Source: Firmicutes bacterium UBA2058 | Lineage (GTDB): Bacteria; Bacillota; Clostridia; Tissierellales; Sedimentibacteraceae | Direction of reading: 5' to 3' | Assembly: GCA_002332905.1 (NCBI GenBank) | Contig: DDAM01000041.1 | Coordinates: forward strand, 42,595 to 106,594 | Length of the DNA stretch: 64,000 nucleotides | In this document: positions 26,312 through 35,391 of the stretch, piece after piece | Numbering within the stretch: position 1 is the stretch's first letter | Layout: each line of letters begins with the position of its first letter | Notes under the pieces: generated by a model | The model's input: only the letters and a program-made list of their open reading frames with translations | The model's database searches: none | What the model was told of the DNA's origin: nothing | Program-made: the position numbers and the translations under genes

Positions 26312-26330
26312 GAAAATGTATATTGTGTCC

Positions 26331-26359
26331 TTGTAAATGTATAAAAATAATGTTAAACT
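26331..26359 (+). promoter_or_regulatory. Weak sigma-A promoter candidate
   Basis: TTGTAA (26331-26336), a 17-bp spacer, TAAACT (26354-26359), directly after the double terminator and before the DUF4321/radC genes. Neither box is close to consensus, so this is tentative. Confidence 0.35.
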
Positions 26360-26422
26360 TATAAGATAGAAAACTATCTTTTGAATAGGTGGACTATATT
26401 AAATAATGAGGATGAGTATACT

Positions 26423-26668
26423 TTGAAAAGAGGAAATACATTAGCTTTAATCTTAGTTATATTGGCAGGTTCTATATTTGGCAAGATAATAGGTGGAGCA
26501 TTGTCCACATACTTGCCTATATTAAATTATGGGGAAAGTATTGGATTTGGTCCAACGCTTATTGATTTAAATATAATAAGCTTTACTATAGGTTTTAATG
26601 CTTCTATAACTGTTGCCGGAATAATTGGCATAATTATAGCAATACTTGTTTATAGAAAAATAAAATAA
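26423..26668 (+). CDS. DUF4321-like small membrane protein
   Basis: From the TTG at 26423 this gives 81 aa with two hydrophobic segments separated by a loop (TLALILVILAGSIFGKIIGG, then ASITVAGIIGIIIAILV), the layout of DUF4321 proteins that often sit before radC in Clostridia. A longer reading from TTG 26381 starts inside a small hairpin without a ribosome-binding site, whereas gagg lies 11 bp before 26423. Function unknown. Confidence 0.6.
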   Translation: MKRGNTLALILVILAGSIFGKIIGGALSTYLPILNYGESIGFGPTLIDLNIISFTIGFNASITVAGIIGIIIAILVYRKIK

Positions 26669-26720
26669 GTAAAAAAATGAAGGGTGTTATTTTGATTATA
26701 ATATTGGGGGATAATTTAAT

Positions 26721-27407
26721 ATGGAAGGTAACTATGCAATAAGAAAGATACCAAAGGATGAAAGACCTCGTGAAAAATTGTTAAAGCATGGGGCTAGTAC
26801 ATTGACTAATTCGGAGTTATTAGCAATAATTTTAGGAGTTGGTAGTAAAAAAGATTCAGCTATTACCTTGTCACAAAAAATTCTTCATAACAACAATAAG
26901 GGACTTTTAAATATAGTTGAAGCTAGCGCAGAAGCTTTAAAAAAGTTTAATGGCATAAATGATGCAAAAGCTTCAAAAATACTAGCTGTAGCAGAACTAA
27001 GTAAAAGAATAAGCCGTGATAAGGTTGATAAAACAAAAATAACTTCACCTCAAAATATAGCTGCTTTATTGCTTGAAGAAATGAGGTATCTTAAAAAAGA
27101 GGTATTCAAAGTAGTTTTATTAGATACAAAAAATAATGTTATAGCAATAAATGATGTTTCAATCGGTTGTTTAGATAGTACAGTTGTACATCCAAGAGAA
27201 GTTTTTTTAGAAGCTATAAAAAATAGCAGTGCTTCAATTATTTTGGTTCATAATCATCCAAGCGGCGAAGTTGAACCAAGCAATGAAGATGAAAACATTA
27301 CTAATAGAATAGTTGAATGTGGTAAAATTATAGGCATAAGAGTTTTAGATCATATTATAATAGGTGATGGAAATTTCTTAAGCTTTAAAGAGCATGGTTA
27401 TATATAA
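26721..27407 (+). CDS. radC: RadC/YicR-family JAB-domain protein
   Basis: A 228-aa protein with an N-terminal helix-hairpin-helix part (NGINDAKASKILAVAEL) and a JAB/MPN metalloprotease-like domain carrying the HNHPSG ... S/D motif (HNHPSGEVEPSNEDENIT). The family is widely called RadC but its role in DNA repair is unproven. The position immediately before mreB is the classic arrangement in Firmicutes. Confidence 0.9.
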   Translation: MEGNYAIRKIPKDERPREKLLKHGASTLTNSELLAIILGVGSKKDSAITLSQKILHNNNKGLLNIVEASAEALKKFNGINDAKASKILAVAELSKRISRDKVDKTKITSPQNIAALLLEEMRYLKKEVFKVVLLDTKNNVIAINDVSIGCLDSTVVHPREVFLEAIKNSSASIILVHNHPSGEVEPSNEDENITNRIVECGKIIGIRVLDHIIIGDGNFLSFKEHGYI

Positions 27408-27444
27408 ATTTAGACTTTAAAGTTTTTTAGGAGGATATAGACAT

Positions 27445-28449
27445 ATGGGTTTTTTATCAAATAGTGTAGGTATTGATTTAGGTACATCGAATACTTTAGT
27501 TTATGTAAATAAAAAAGGAATAGTTATTAACGAACCATCAGTTGTAGCTATAAATGTATATAATAATGAAGTAAGAGCAGTAGGCAAAGATGCAAAAGAA
27601 ATGCTAGGGAAAACACCTCATAATATAGAGGCAGTGAGACCTTTACAGGATGGCGTTATAGCTGACTTTAATATTGCCAAAGTATTAATCAAATATTTTA
27701 TAAGTAAAGCATTAGATTATAAAAAATTAGCGAAACCTAATATTGTAATTTGTGTACCAGTTGGCGTAACATCCATTGAAAAAAAGGCTGTTTTAGAAGT
27801 AGCACAAAATGCAGGAGCTAAGAATGTAAAACTTGTTGAAGAACCAATGGCAGCTGCTATAGGTGCTGGAATTGATGTAGGCGCAGCAATTGGTAATATG
27901 GTTGTTGATATAGGTGGAGGTACTACTGAAATTGCAGTTATATCACTTGGTGGAATAGTTGTAAGTGATTCACTTCGTGTAGCTGGTGATAGCTTAGATA
28001 TAGAAATTAAAGATTATATAAAATGGAAATACAAGCTTGACATTGGAGTATCAACAGCTGAAAAAATAAAGCATGAATTAGGAAATGCTTGTCAAGAATA
28101 TTATGAAATTCCTGAAAACAAGGAAATTCCAACTACTATGACTATTACTGGTAGAGATATGGTTTTGGGTTTACCAAGAAGTATAGAGTTAACAAATGAA
28201 GAAATAAGAGAAGCTATTGTAGAGACAATAAACAATATTGTAAGTGGTGTAAAAAGGTGTCTTGAAAGAACTCCTCCTGAACTATCATCAGATATATTTA
28301 GTAATGGTATATATTTAACTGGCGGAGGAGCATTGATTAAAGGGTTAGACATATTTATGGAAAAAGAAACAGGTCTAAAAATTAAAATTGCAGAAAACCC
28401 ATTAGATTGTGTAGCTTTAGGCGCAGGAAAACTTTGTGAAGATATGTAA
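27445..28449 (+). CDS. mreB: Rod-shape protein MreB
   Basis: A 334-aa actin-like ATPase. Phosphate-binding motifs are clear: SVGIDLGTSNTLVYV at the N-terminus, VVDIGGGTTEIAVISLGG near 155, and LTGGGALIKGLD near 290. It polymerises under the membrane and guides lateral wall synthesis. Strong aggaggat site. First gene of mreBCD-PBP2. Confidence 0.96.
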   Translation: MGFLSNSVGIDLGTSNTLVYVNKKGIVINEPSVVAINVYNNEVRAVGKDAKEMLGKTPHNIEAVRPLQDGVIADFNIAKVLIKYFISKALDYKKLAKPNIVICVPVGVTSIEKKAVLEVAQNAGAKNVKLVEEPMAAAIGAGIDVGAAIGNMVVDIGGGTTEIAVISLGGIVVSDSLRVAGDSLDIEIKDYIKWKYKLDIGVSTAEKIKHELGNACQEYYEIPENKEIPTTMTITGRDMVLGLPRSIELTNEEIREAIVETINNIVSGVKRCLERTPPELSSDIFSNGIYLTGGGALIKGLDIFMEKETGLKIKIAENPLDCVALGAGKLCEDM

Positions 28450-28540
28450 AGAGTGAAATAAAAACACATTTCACTCTATGGAAGAATCAAAAAACGATTC
28501 TTCATCAAATTTTAATGCCGTGAAACGGCGTATTAGAGGA
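28450..28540 (+). repeat. Hairpin repeat between mreB and mreC
   Basis: Hairpins agagtgaaat/atttcactct (28450-28477), gaagaatc/gattcttc (28481-28503) and gccgt-gaa-acggc (28517-28529), then gtattagagga as ribosome-binding site. Compared with 58407, several stem bases differ on both arms so that pairing is kept. Confidence 0.7.
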
Positions 28541-28544
28541 ATTT

Positions 28545-29387
28545 ATGAAAATTATACTTCAAAATTTAAAAAAGTTTATCATAGTTTTAATAGTTTTAAT
28601 ACTAATTATAACTATAGGTATAACTTCAAGTATGAGAGATGAGATGACAGGTACTGAGAATTTTTTTGGTACCGTAATTTCCTATATGGAAAAAATAACA
28701 TATAATATTGGACAAACCGTTAGCAATGCATTTAAATCTGTTCAAAATATAACAAAAATTAATGAAGAAAACGAAATGCTAAAAGAAAATTTGTATAAGC
28801 TTAGAGAAGAAAATCGTATTCTTAAAAATATAGTTAATACATCAGATATACTTGAAGCAGAATATAAACTAAGAACTAGCTTGACATATGATTATGTAAT
28901 TGGACAGGTTATAGCTAAAGATGATTCTAACTGGTTTAGTAGATTTACAATTGATAAAGGTTCAAAAGATGGTGTAAGTAAAAATGATATAGTTATTCAA
29001 GCTGTAGATACCGATGAAGGCATTGTTCAAGTAGGGCTAGTAGGCGTAATTTCAGAAGTTGGGAATAACTGGGCTAAGGTTACCTCAATTATTGATGAAA
29101 ACTGTAAGGTTAGCTTTAGAAATGTAGAAAATAATGAAAATGGCATAATAAGTGGAAATGTTGACGGTAGCGTTACAGGCTTTTTTCTAGATAACAAAAC
29201 TGAAGCTAAGGTTGGAGATGAGTTGTTTACATCAGGTATAGGTGACATATATCTAAAAGATATTTTTATAGGTGAGATTAGTGATATAGTAGATACAACA
29301 GATGCATCATCTAAAAAAATATATGTTGATCCTGTAATTGAATTTACTAATATATATAAGGTTTTCGTTTTGAAAGTAAATAGGTGA
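28545..29387 (+). CDS. mreC: Rod-shape protein MreC
   Basis: A 280-aa protein: N-terminal membrane helix (about residues 10-28), coiled coil (about 65-100, INEENEMLKENLYKLREEN), then the external beta-barrel MreC domain (VIGQVIAKDDSNWFSRFTID, GLVGVISEVGNNWAKV). It links MreB to PBP2 outside the membrane. 4 bp before mreD. Confidence 0.93.
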   Translation: MKIILQNLKKFIIVLIVLILIITIGITSSMRDEMTGTENFFGTVISYMEKITYNIGQTVSNAFKSVQNITKINEENEMLKENLYKLREENRILKNIVNTSDILEAEYKLRTSLTYDYVIGQVIAKDDSNWFSRFTIDKGSKDGVSKNDIVIQAVDTDEGIVQVGLVGVISEVGNNWAKVTSIIDENCKVSFRNVENNENGIISGNVDGSVTGFFLDNKTEAKVGDELFTSGIGDIYLKDIFIGEISDIVDTTDASSKKIYVDPVIEFTNIYKVFVLKVNR

Positions 29388-29391
29388 TAGA

Positions 29392-29898
29392 ATGAAGAGG
29401 CTTTATATAATTTTAATTGTGTTTATTAATTTAATATTGCAAGTAACCTTATATAATTTCATAAAAGTTTTTGATGTAGTACCTAATGTTGCACTTATAT
29501 TAGTTGTATTATTTTCACTAACAACTAATGTGTTCATGGGTGGATTTATTGGATTATTTACAGGGATTTTATATGATATTCTAATAATGGATGTAATTGG
29601 TATTAATGCACTCATCTATTTTGTTATAGGTGTAACACTAGGGAATTTTAGTGAAGAAATAAACAGAGAAAATAAAATGTTATATGTTTTTGTAACTGCA
29701 ATTGCTACTGTTTTTTATCATCTTACAACTGCTTTAATTATGTTCTTTTTAAAGATGAATGTATCTAGCATTACACTTATAATTGATAAAATTATTATTC
29801 AAATAATAATTAACTCTGTGCTTTGTATTTTTGTACAACGATTATTAAACTATGTATTTAACAAAATAAATATAAGGCTATTCAATAATAGATTGTAG
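29392..29898 (+). CDS. mreD: Rod-shape protein MreD
   Basis: A 168-aa membrane protein with about five helices, in the standard place after mreC. Pattern matches MreD (FKVFDVVPNVALILVV-like start, FMGGFIGLFTGILYDI). It works with MreC in the elongasome. The start follows aggtgatag. Confidence 0.88.
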   Translation: MKRLYIILIVFINLILQVTLYNFIKVFDVVPNVALILVVLFSLTTNVFMGGFIGLFTGILYDILIMDVIGINALIYFVIGVTLGNFSEEINRENKMLYVFVTAIATVFYHLTTALIMFFLKMNVSSITLIIDKIIIQIIINSVLCIFVQRLLNYVFNKINIRLFNNRL

Positions 29899-29988
29899 GT
29901 GTGAAAAAACACTTCACAGTATGAAATGTATTTCGCACTATGATACCACTACAATGTCTCGACTACGTCGAGACTATAGCATAAGGGG
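29899..29988 (+). repeat. Hairpin repeat between mreD and PBP2 gene
   Basis: gtgaa/ttcac arms (29901-29917), an imperfect agtatgaaat/atttcgcact stem, and a perfect 8-bp hairpin gtctcgac-tac-gtcgagac (29956-29974), then ataaggggagg as ribosome-binding site. It ends like the copies at 14323, 20258 and 58407 (cataa-rich, gggagg). Confidence 0.6.
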
Positions 29989-29996
29989 AGGATTAA

Positions 29997-32900
29997 GTGA
30001 GTTTATCAAAGTTTTTTAACAATAGATTTAATATTTTATATATTATAATTTTAGTAATTATAATAGTTCTATCTTTTAGATTAGCTACTTTAACTATTGT
30101 TGAAGGTGAAAAATATAGGGAAACAGCTGATGTTAAAAAGATTAAGGATATACCTATAAATGCACCAAGAGGCAAGATATATGATAGAAATGGTGTTATA
30201 CTTGCTGATAATTTAACAAGCTTTACTGTTCAATTATATAAAAATAAAATTAAACAAGATAATTTTAATGAAGTAGTATACACTTTATCAAAAATTTTAG
30301 ATGAAAATGGTGAAACACTAATAGATGAATTTCCTATTATACTAGATACATTTGCGTTTAATAAAGAAAATGTTGAAACTACTTATACGCCAACTGAATA
30401 TGTTATTAATGTTTTGCGTGAAAATAATTTAATAAATGAGTGGTTAAATAGTGAAACAATTATATATAACGAAAATTATAATGTAAAAAACAAAGTTTTT
30501 CTTTTTTTACAAAAAGAATATAATGATTTTCCTATAGAATTGGTAGAAAATAATTTTCAATTTATTGCTGATACAGAGAAAGTTAAGAGTTTTTTATTAG
30601 AAAACAAAATTGATGAAAATATAAGTCCAAATAATTTAATTGAATATTTATTAAATCAAGAAAACAGAATTTTTTTAAATCTGTTATCTAATTCTAAAAC
30701 AAGAAGATATACTTATGAGTTTTTGATTAAAAAAGGATTAGTAAATGACATATCATTAATAGGTTTTTCATTTATACAGGACCAAAGGTACGAAGCTTTA
30801 AAAAGTAGCTTAGCATCAAATTATGAAGGAATTACAGAAAAATCCACTGCTAAAGAAGATTTTATATATTTAACTAAATATTATGTTTTTGATTATTTGT
30901 TTAACACGGTGTATGGAGAAGGTGACTCAAAAGTAATACCAGGTGAAATTTTAATTAAAAAATTATCAGAGGTATATAAGGATTTACCTGTAACAATAAA
31001 GGAAGTGGATGGAGTTTTGACATATGAGTATGTAGAGGGTGGTAACAAACAAAAATATATAAATGAGCTTAACCTTGAGAGTACAGCCTCTGCATATGAG
31101 TTAGTTACAGCTTTGGCTTTAAAAGAGGGTAAAATAATAAACGACATTATTGTAAAAGACATTAGTTATTATGCTCAGTCTGAGCTGTTAAATCGTGGCA
31201 TAAATCCAAATATATCAATATCAGCTTGGGAGTATACACCCTTATACGAAAAAAGCACTTGGGTAAATAATAATGTAGGAAAAGTTGAAAATATAGATGC
31301 TGAAGATATATTTAATAAGTTAAAAGGTGATATAAAATTAGAGGAAGAAATTAATGATTATGATGCAAGAAACATTTTAGTTGTTAGGGATAGATATAAA
31401 AAGCAAGGCTATCTATCATATCATCCCATAGATATTTGCTATGATATTTCTGAAAAAACAGTAGCAATGGTATCCGAAAGAAATCATGAACTTAGTGGTA
31501 TTAATGTAGAAATTGAACCAATAAGATATTATCCAGGAAAAACACAAGCAGCCCACATACTTGGATATCTAGGTAAAATATCTCAGGAAACTGAAATTGA
31601 AGAGTATATAGTAAAGCAAAAAGATAAATACAGCTTAGATGATATAATAGGTAAAACTGGTATCGAAGAGAAATTTGAAAGCTACTTAGCTGGAGAAAAA
31701 GGAAAGAAAACTGTTGCAGTAAACAATCTTGGTAATACTATTGAATCTGTTGCAGAAGTTGCACCAATACCAGGCGATAATTTATATTTAACTATTGACA
31801 GCAGATTACAGGTAAAGGCTGAAGAAGTGTTAGAAAAGGGACTAAAAGCATTACAGGTTGGTGGAACATATGAAAGTGAATGGGGAAATTATAAATATAA
31901 AGATCCATATAAAAATGCTACATCAGCTTCATTAGTCGCTATTGATGTAAAAACGGGAGAGGTATTAGCTCTGGCAAATTACCCATCTTATGACTTGAAT
32001 TTGTTTGCTACGGGTATTTCTGCAGAAGATTGGAATAGCTTACTAAATGAATCTAAGGATCCATTAGCACCTAAGCCATTATACAATACTGCACTTTTAA
32101 CAGCGATACAGCCTGGGTCAACCTTTAAAATGGTTACTGCTCTTGCTGCTCTGGAAAAGGGAATCGATCCAAATGCTAAGGTCTATTGCGCTGGTGTTAT
32201 GGAAGTAGGTCAAAGAAAATTTGGATGTTGGATTTACAACATGTATGGTAGAAAACACGGTGCTCAAACCATTTATGAAGCTATCAAAAACTCATGTAAC
32301 TTCTATTTCTGGACATCAATGCTTGGAGAAAATCCTGCTACTGGACAAAAACATGGAGTAAAGCTTGATTTTGAAGATGTTACTGAAATGGCAATTAAGT
32401 TTGGACTAAATGATCCAACTGGTATTGAAATTGATATTCCTAAGGAATATTCGGGTGGAGTTCCGAATTTAGAGAATAAGAAATCTAGCGCGAGACTTTA
32501 TCTAAGACTGTTTTTAGAAGAAAATTTACAGTTCTATATAAAAGACGGTTATAATATGGATTCAGAAGAACTAAATAATGCTATAAATAATATTGTAGGT
32601 TGGTTAAACGAAGATATAATAACTAGGGGAGAAGTCTATAAAAGATTAGAAGGCTTAAATTTTAATCCTGATAAAACACATAATTCTAAAGTGCCTCTAG
32701 TAGATATTCTGAAATACACCTACATTAATCACTCTGTTTGGAATGCTGGAGATAGTTTAAATCTATCAATTGGTCAGGGTGGCAATTCGTATACACCGAT
32801 ACAAATGGCAAATTATGTTGCTACAATTGCAAATGGTGGATATAAACATAATGTTAGTGTTATTGACAAACTTGTTACTTATGATGGATCTGAAATTACC

Positions 32901-33266
32901 TATAAAGGAGAAAGAACATCAGAAAGAATTGAGCTTACTAATTACGACAATTTAAAGGTACTTCAGGAGGGGATGAGGCAGGTTGCAAATGATGGTATAT
33001 TAAAAACATTCCCGGTTCAATTTGGTGTAAAAACAGGTACTGCGCAGAAGGATGGCATTAATCCTGAAACCGGACAGCCTTATGATGATTTTGCATGGTT
33101 TGTTGCATATGCACCTTATGATGATCCTCAAATTGCTGTATCCTGTGTAATATTCCAAGGTGGCTTGGGGACATATCCGACTCCGATTGTGAGAGATGTT
33201 ATAGCTGAGTATCTTACATTAAGCGGTGCATTGCAAAGACCTGGAACAGAAACAAAGGAAGAGTAA
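29997..33266 (+). CDS. mrdA: Penicillin-binding protein 2 (MrdA), long form
   Basis: A 1089-aa class B transpeptidase for cell elongation. It has one N-terminal membrane helix (about 12-30), the start of the dimerisation domain (APRGKIYDRNGVILADN near 55), an insert of about 300-400 residues rich in Asn/Glu/Lys, the rest of the pedestal (YYPGKTQAAHILGYLG near 507), and the transpeptidase domain with S708 (STFK), the SxN motif SCN near 768, and KTGT at K1012. It starts with GTG after ggggagga. The family is usually 600-700 aa, though long forms occur in Clostridia. Confidence 0.92.
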   Translation: MSLSKFFNNRFNILYIIILVIIIVLSFRLATLTIVEGEKYRETADVKKIKDIPINAPRGKIYDRNGVILADNLTSFTVQLYKNKIKQDNFNEVVYTLSKILDENGETLIDEFPIILDTFAFNKENVETTYTPTEYVINVLRENNLINEWLNSETIIYNENYNVKNKVFLFLQKEYNDFPIELVENNFQFIADTEKVKSFLLENKIDENISPNNLIEYLLNQENRIFLNLLSNSKTRRYTYEFLIKKGLVNDISLIGFSFIQDQRYEALKSSLASNYEGITEKSTAKEDFIYLTKYYVFDYLFNTVYGEGDSKVIPGEILIKKLSEVYKDLPVTIKEVDGVLTYEYVEGGNKQKYINELNLESTASAYELVTALALKEGKIINDIIVKDISYYAQSELLNRGINPNISISAWEYTPLYEKSTWVNNNVGKVENIDAEDIFNKLKGDIKLEEEINDYDARNILVVRDRYKKQGYLSYHPIDICYDISEKTVAMVSERNHELSGINVEIEPIRYYPGKTQAAHILGYLGKISQETEIEEYIVKQKDKYSLDDIIGKTGIEEKFESYLAGEKGKKTVAVNNLGNTIESVAEVAPIPGDNLYLTIDSRLQVKAEEVLEKGLKALQVGGTYESEWGNYKYKDPYKNATSASLVAIDVKTGEVLALANYPSYDLNLFATGISAEDWNSLLNESKDPLAPKPLYNTALLTAIQPGSTFKMVTALAALEKGIDPNAKVYCAGVMEVGQRKFGCWIYNMYGRKHGAQTIYEAIKNSCNFYFWTSMLGENPATGQKHGVKLDFEDVTEMAIKFGLNDPTGIEIDIPKEYSGGVPNLENKKSSARLYLRLFLEENLQFYIKDGYNMDSEELNNAINNIVGWLNEDIITRGEVYKRLEGLNFNPDKTHNSKVPLVDILKYTYINHSVWNAGDSLNLSIGQGGNSYTPIQMANYVATIANGGYKHNVSVIDKLVTYDGSEITYKGERTSERIELTNYDNLKVLQEGMRQVANDGILKTFPVQFGVKTGTAQKDGINPETGQPYDDFAWFVAYAPYDDPQIAVSCVIFQGGLGTYPTPIVRDVIAEYLTLSGALQRPGTETKEE

Positions 33267-33327
33267 ATAGAGTGAAGAATCAAAAGACGATTCTTCACTC
33301 TATGGAAGAATCAAAAGACGATTCTTC
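33267..33327 (+). repeat. Hairpin repeat after PBP2 gene
   Basis: A perfect 15-bp stem (33267-33281 with 33289-33303) with loop aaaagac joins the gagtgaa and gaagaatc modules into one hairpin. It is followed by tatg and a second perfect 8-bp hairpin with the same loop (33305-33327). Confidence 0.75.
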
Positions 33328-33350
33328 AAAATCTATATGAAGGTAAGGAT

Positions 33351-34082
33351 GTGAATATTGTGAGTAATAAAATTATAGTAACCTCTGAAAAAAATAACAT
33401 TGGTAAGAGCCTATATTGTGTAAAAATTTCTAATGAACTGTGTTCAATGGAGTTGTCATCCAAGGAAAATAAAAGGGTTGTAATAGTTGAATTTTCAGAA
33501 AAAAACAAAAGTATAGCTGAGTATTTGGAATTAGAGGAACAAATTATTTACGACTTAAAGGATGCCTTAGATGGAGTATGCAATATTGATCAAGCTATTA
33601 TTAACATAAATGATAAAATTGATTTATTGCCAACCCCAAGACTAAAAGATAAGCTTAGTAATGTAGAAATAAGTAGTTTCAATAAGTTAATTTCAGAGCT
33701 TGAAAGAAGTTACGATTATATTATAATCGAGGCAGCTAAAATTAGTAAATGTTATTGTATAAATGTAAAGGATATAAACTCAATAATAATATTAAATAAT
33801 AATGAATTTTCATCATTGGCACAGATTAATGATGACTTCATTGTAGCATCTGAAAATTCTATAAAAAATAAATTCATAATAATAAATAAATATGATTCAA
33901 GTAGCGCTAAGAAAAATGAAGCTTTAAATATAAAGGATTTTAGAAAGGTTTTTCCTGAACCAATCCTTTCATTTGTAAAATATGATGACAAATATGATAG
34001 TTTAAAAAGTGATTATTTCTTAACTAAAGATAATGACGAACTATCTAAAGTAATAGAGGACATATCTAAAAAAATATATTAA
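33351..34082 (+). CDS. Divergent MinD/ParA-like ATPase
   Basis: A 243-aa protein in the place where minC-minD-minE normally follow PBP2 in Clostridia. A deviant Walker A remains (EKNNIGKSL, with both lysines), and the fold order fits (VVIVEFSE, IDLLPTPR, YDYIIIEAAK). The usual GGVGKTT and the DxD-type second motif are lost, as is a C-terminal amphipathic targeting helix of clear MinD type. minC and minE are absent beside it. It may be a degenerate MinD or a CpsD/FlhG-like regulator. GTG start at 33351; GTG 33360 is possible. Confidence 0.6.
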   Translation: MNIVSNKIIVTSEKNNIGKSLYCVKISNELCSMELSSKENKRVVIVEFSEKNKSIAEYLELEEQIIYDLKDALDGVCNIDQAIININDKIDLLPTPRLKDKLSNVEISSFNKLISELERSYDYIIIEAAKISKCYCINVKDINSIIILNNNEFSSLAQINDDFIVASENSIKNKFIIINKYDSSSAKKNEALNIKDFRKVFPEPILSFVKYDDKYDSLKSDYFLTKDNDELSKVIEDISKKIY

Positions 34083-34167
34083 ATGTATATTTTTCAAACC
34101 CCTAAATTTATTGTAATAAAGCTTGTAATATTTTAATACAATAATAGAAAAAGGGGTGTGTCTAGTT

Positions 34168-34800
34168 GTGAATAAAATATTAAAAAAAAGAATAAACATA
34201 AAAAGAAAAGAAAATGTTAATAAAAGATTATTGATACAAGTTATATTTAGTATAATTTTAGTTGTAGCAGTTATAGTTACTAAGCAGTTTGGTAACAATT
34301 ATTCAGGTGTATATCTAAAAAGTGCAAAAGAAAAGCTAGGTGAAACAATAGATGTAAAATTAACACTATCTAATATTAAGTCGATTTTTACTAATCTTGG
34401 TAAGGGATTTAATTTTGGTTTTTTTAGCGATTCTGAATATGCTGCTCCTGTAAGTGGAAAAATATTAAAAAAATATAGCATTGATGAAACTATAGAAAGT
34501 TCTGAATATAATAATGGTATTGATATTGTTTCTAATATGGAGTCTGTTAAATCAATATCATCAGGTAAGGTAACAGCGGTCGGAAGAAACGAGAAAATGT
34601 CAAATTATATTGTAGTAGAAAAGGGTAGTAAAAAATTTATATATGCAATGTTTGATGAAGTATTTGTTTCAAAAGGTGATGATGTAAAAATAGGTGAAAT
34701 TATAGGTAAATTGAATAATGAAACTAGACTTTTGCATATTGAAATATGGGAAAATGGTGAATCAATCAATCCGTCTAAGTTATTTAAAATATACGAATGA
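34168..34800 (+). CDS. SpoIVFA-like M23-fold membrane protein
   Basis: A 210-aa protein: one membrane helix (about residues 22-40) and a C-terminal LytM/M23 fold (NGIDIVSNMESVKSISSGKV, HIEIWENGESINPSKL). The zinc-binding His of catalytic M23 enzymes is Asn in NNGIDI and the HxH is HIE, so it is probably not an active hydrolase, like SpoIVFA. The next gene encodes an M50 protease, matching the spoIVFA-spoIVFB pair. Start GTG 34168 after aaggggtg; GTG 34156 overlaps that site. Confidence 0.72.
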   Translation: MNKILKKRINIKRKENVNKRLLIQVIFSIILVVAVIVTKQFGNNYSGVYLKSAKEKLGETIDVKLTLSNIKSIFTNLGKGFNFGFFSDSEYAAPVSGKILKKYSIDETIESSEYNNGIDIVSNMESVKSISSGKVTAVGRNEKMSNYIVVEKGSKKFIYAMFDEVFVSKGDDVKIGEIIGKLNNETRLLHIEIWENGESINPSKLFKIYE

Positions 34801-34809
34801 AAAGAAAAA

Positions 34810-35367
34810 GTGACAATAAGATATTTATTAATTTTATATGTATCATTAATACTTCATGAAATTGGACATTTTATTACAGCAGTAATAATACATGCAAAAA
34901 TAATTAAATTTAATATAGCCTTATTTGGAATAAACATGCAGATAAATATCAATGATTTATCGTTAAATAGAAAACTTGCTCTGTTTTTTTCAGGACCATT
35001 TACTAATATATTAATTATGTTATTATCATATAGATATCGTCAAAGTGATATATACACTATGTATCATTTAAATGATGTAGCATACATTAATATATTTTTA
35101 TCTTTAATAAATCTTTTACCCATAATACCATTAGATGGTGGTAATGTGTTAAAATCAATTTTAGAGCGTTATATAAAAAAAGAGTATGTTTATAGGATAG
35201 TACTTTTTATCAATATTATTTTTTTAATAATTTCAGCATATTGTTTTTATTTAAGCTTTAGCGTTTTTTATTTAGCTATATCATTTATGGCTCTAAAAGG
35301 TATTTTTTACGAAAAAACATTAATATTAGAAGAGAAGATTAAAAACACATATAAAAAATTTATGTAA
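34810..35367 (+). CDS. SpoIVFB-like M50 intramembrane protease
   Basis: A 185-aa polytopic site-2 protease with HEIGH zinc motif near residue 17 and the third-ligand motif LLPIIPLDGGN near 100. It is shorter than Bacillus SpoIVFB and has no CBS domain. Its partner is the SpoIVFA-like gene 9 bp upstream. In spore formers this pair activates pro-sigma-K; whether this organism sporulates cannot be told here. GTG start. Confidence 0.8.
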   Translation: MTIRYLLILYVSLILHEIGHFITAVIIHAKIIKFNIALFGINMQININDLSLNRKLALFFSGPFTNILIMLLSYRYRQSDIYTMYHLNDVAYINIFLSLINLLPIIPLDGGNVLKSILERYIKKEYVYRIVLFINIIFLIISAYCFYLSFSVFYLAISFMALKGIFYEKTLILEEKIKNTYKKFM

Positions 35368-35391
35368 TAATTTTTTTAGTAAGGATAAAAT

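Larger units (their letters stand above)
26141..26318 (+). repeat. Tandem duplication of rnfB 3' end and terminator
   Basis: Positions 26141-26226 (end of rnfB plus terminator) recur at 26234-26318, a period of 93 bp, with a single A deletion in the second copy as the only difference in the core. The near identity indicates a recent duplication. The second copy encodes a nonfunctional fragment of about 14 codons. Confidence 0.9.
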
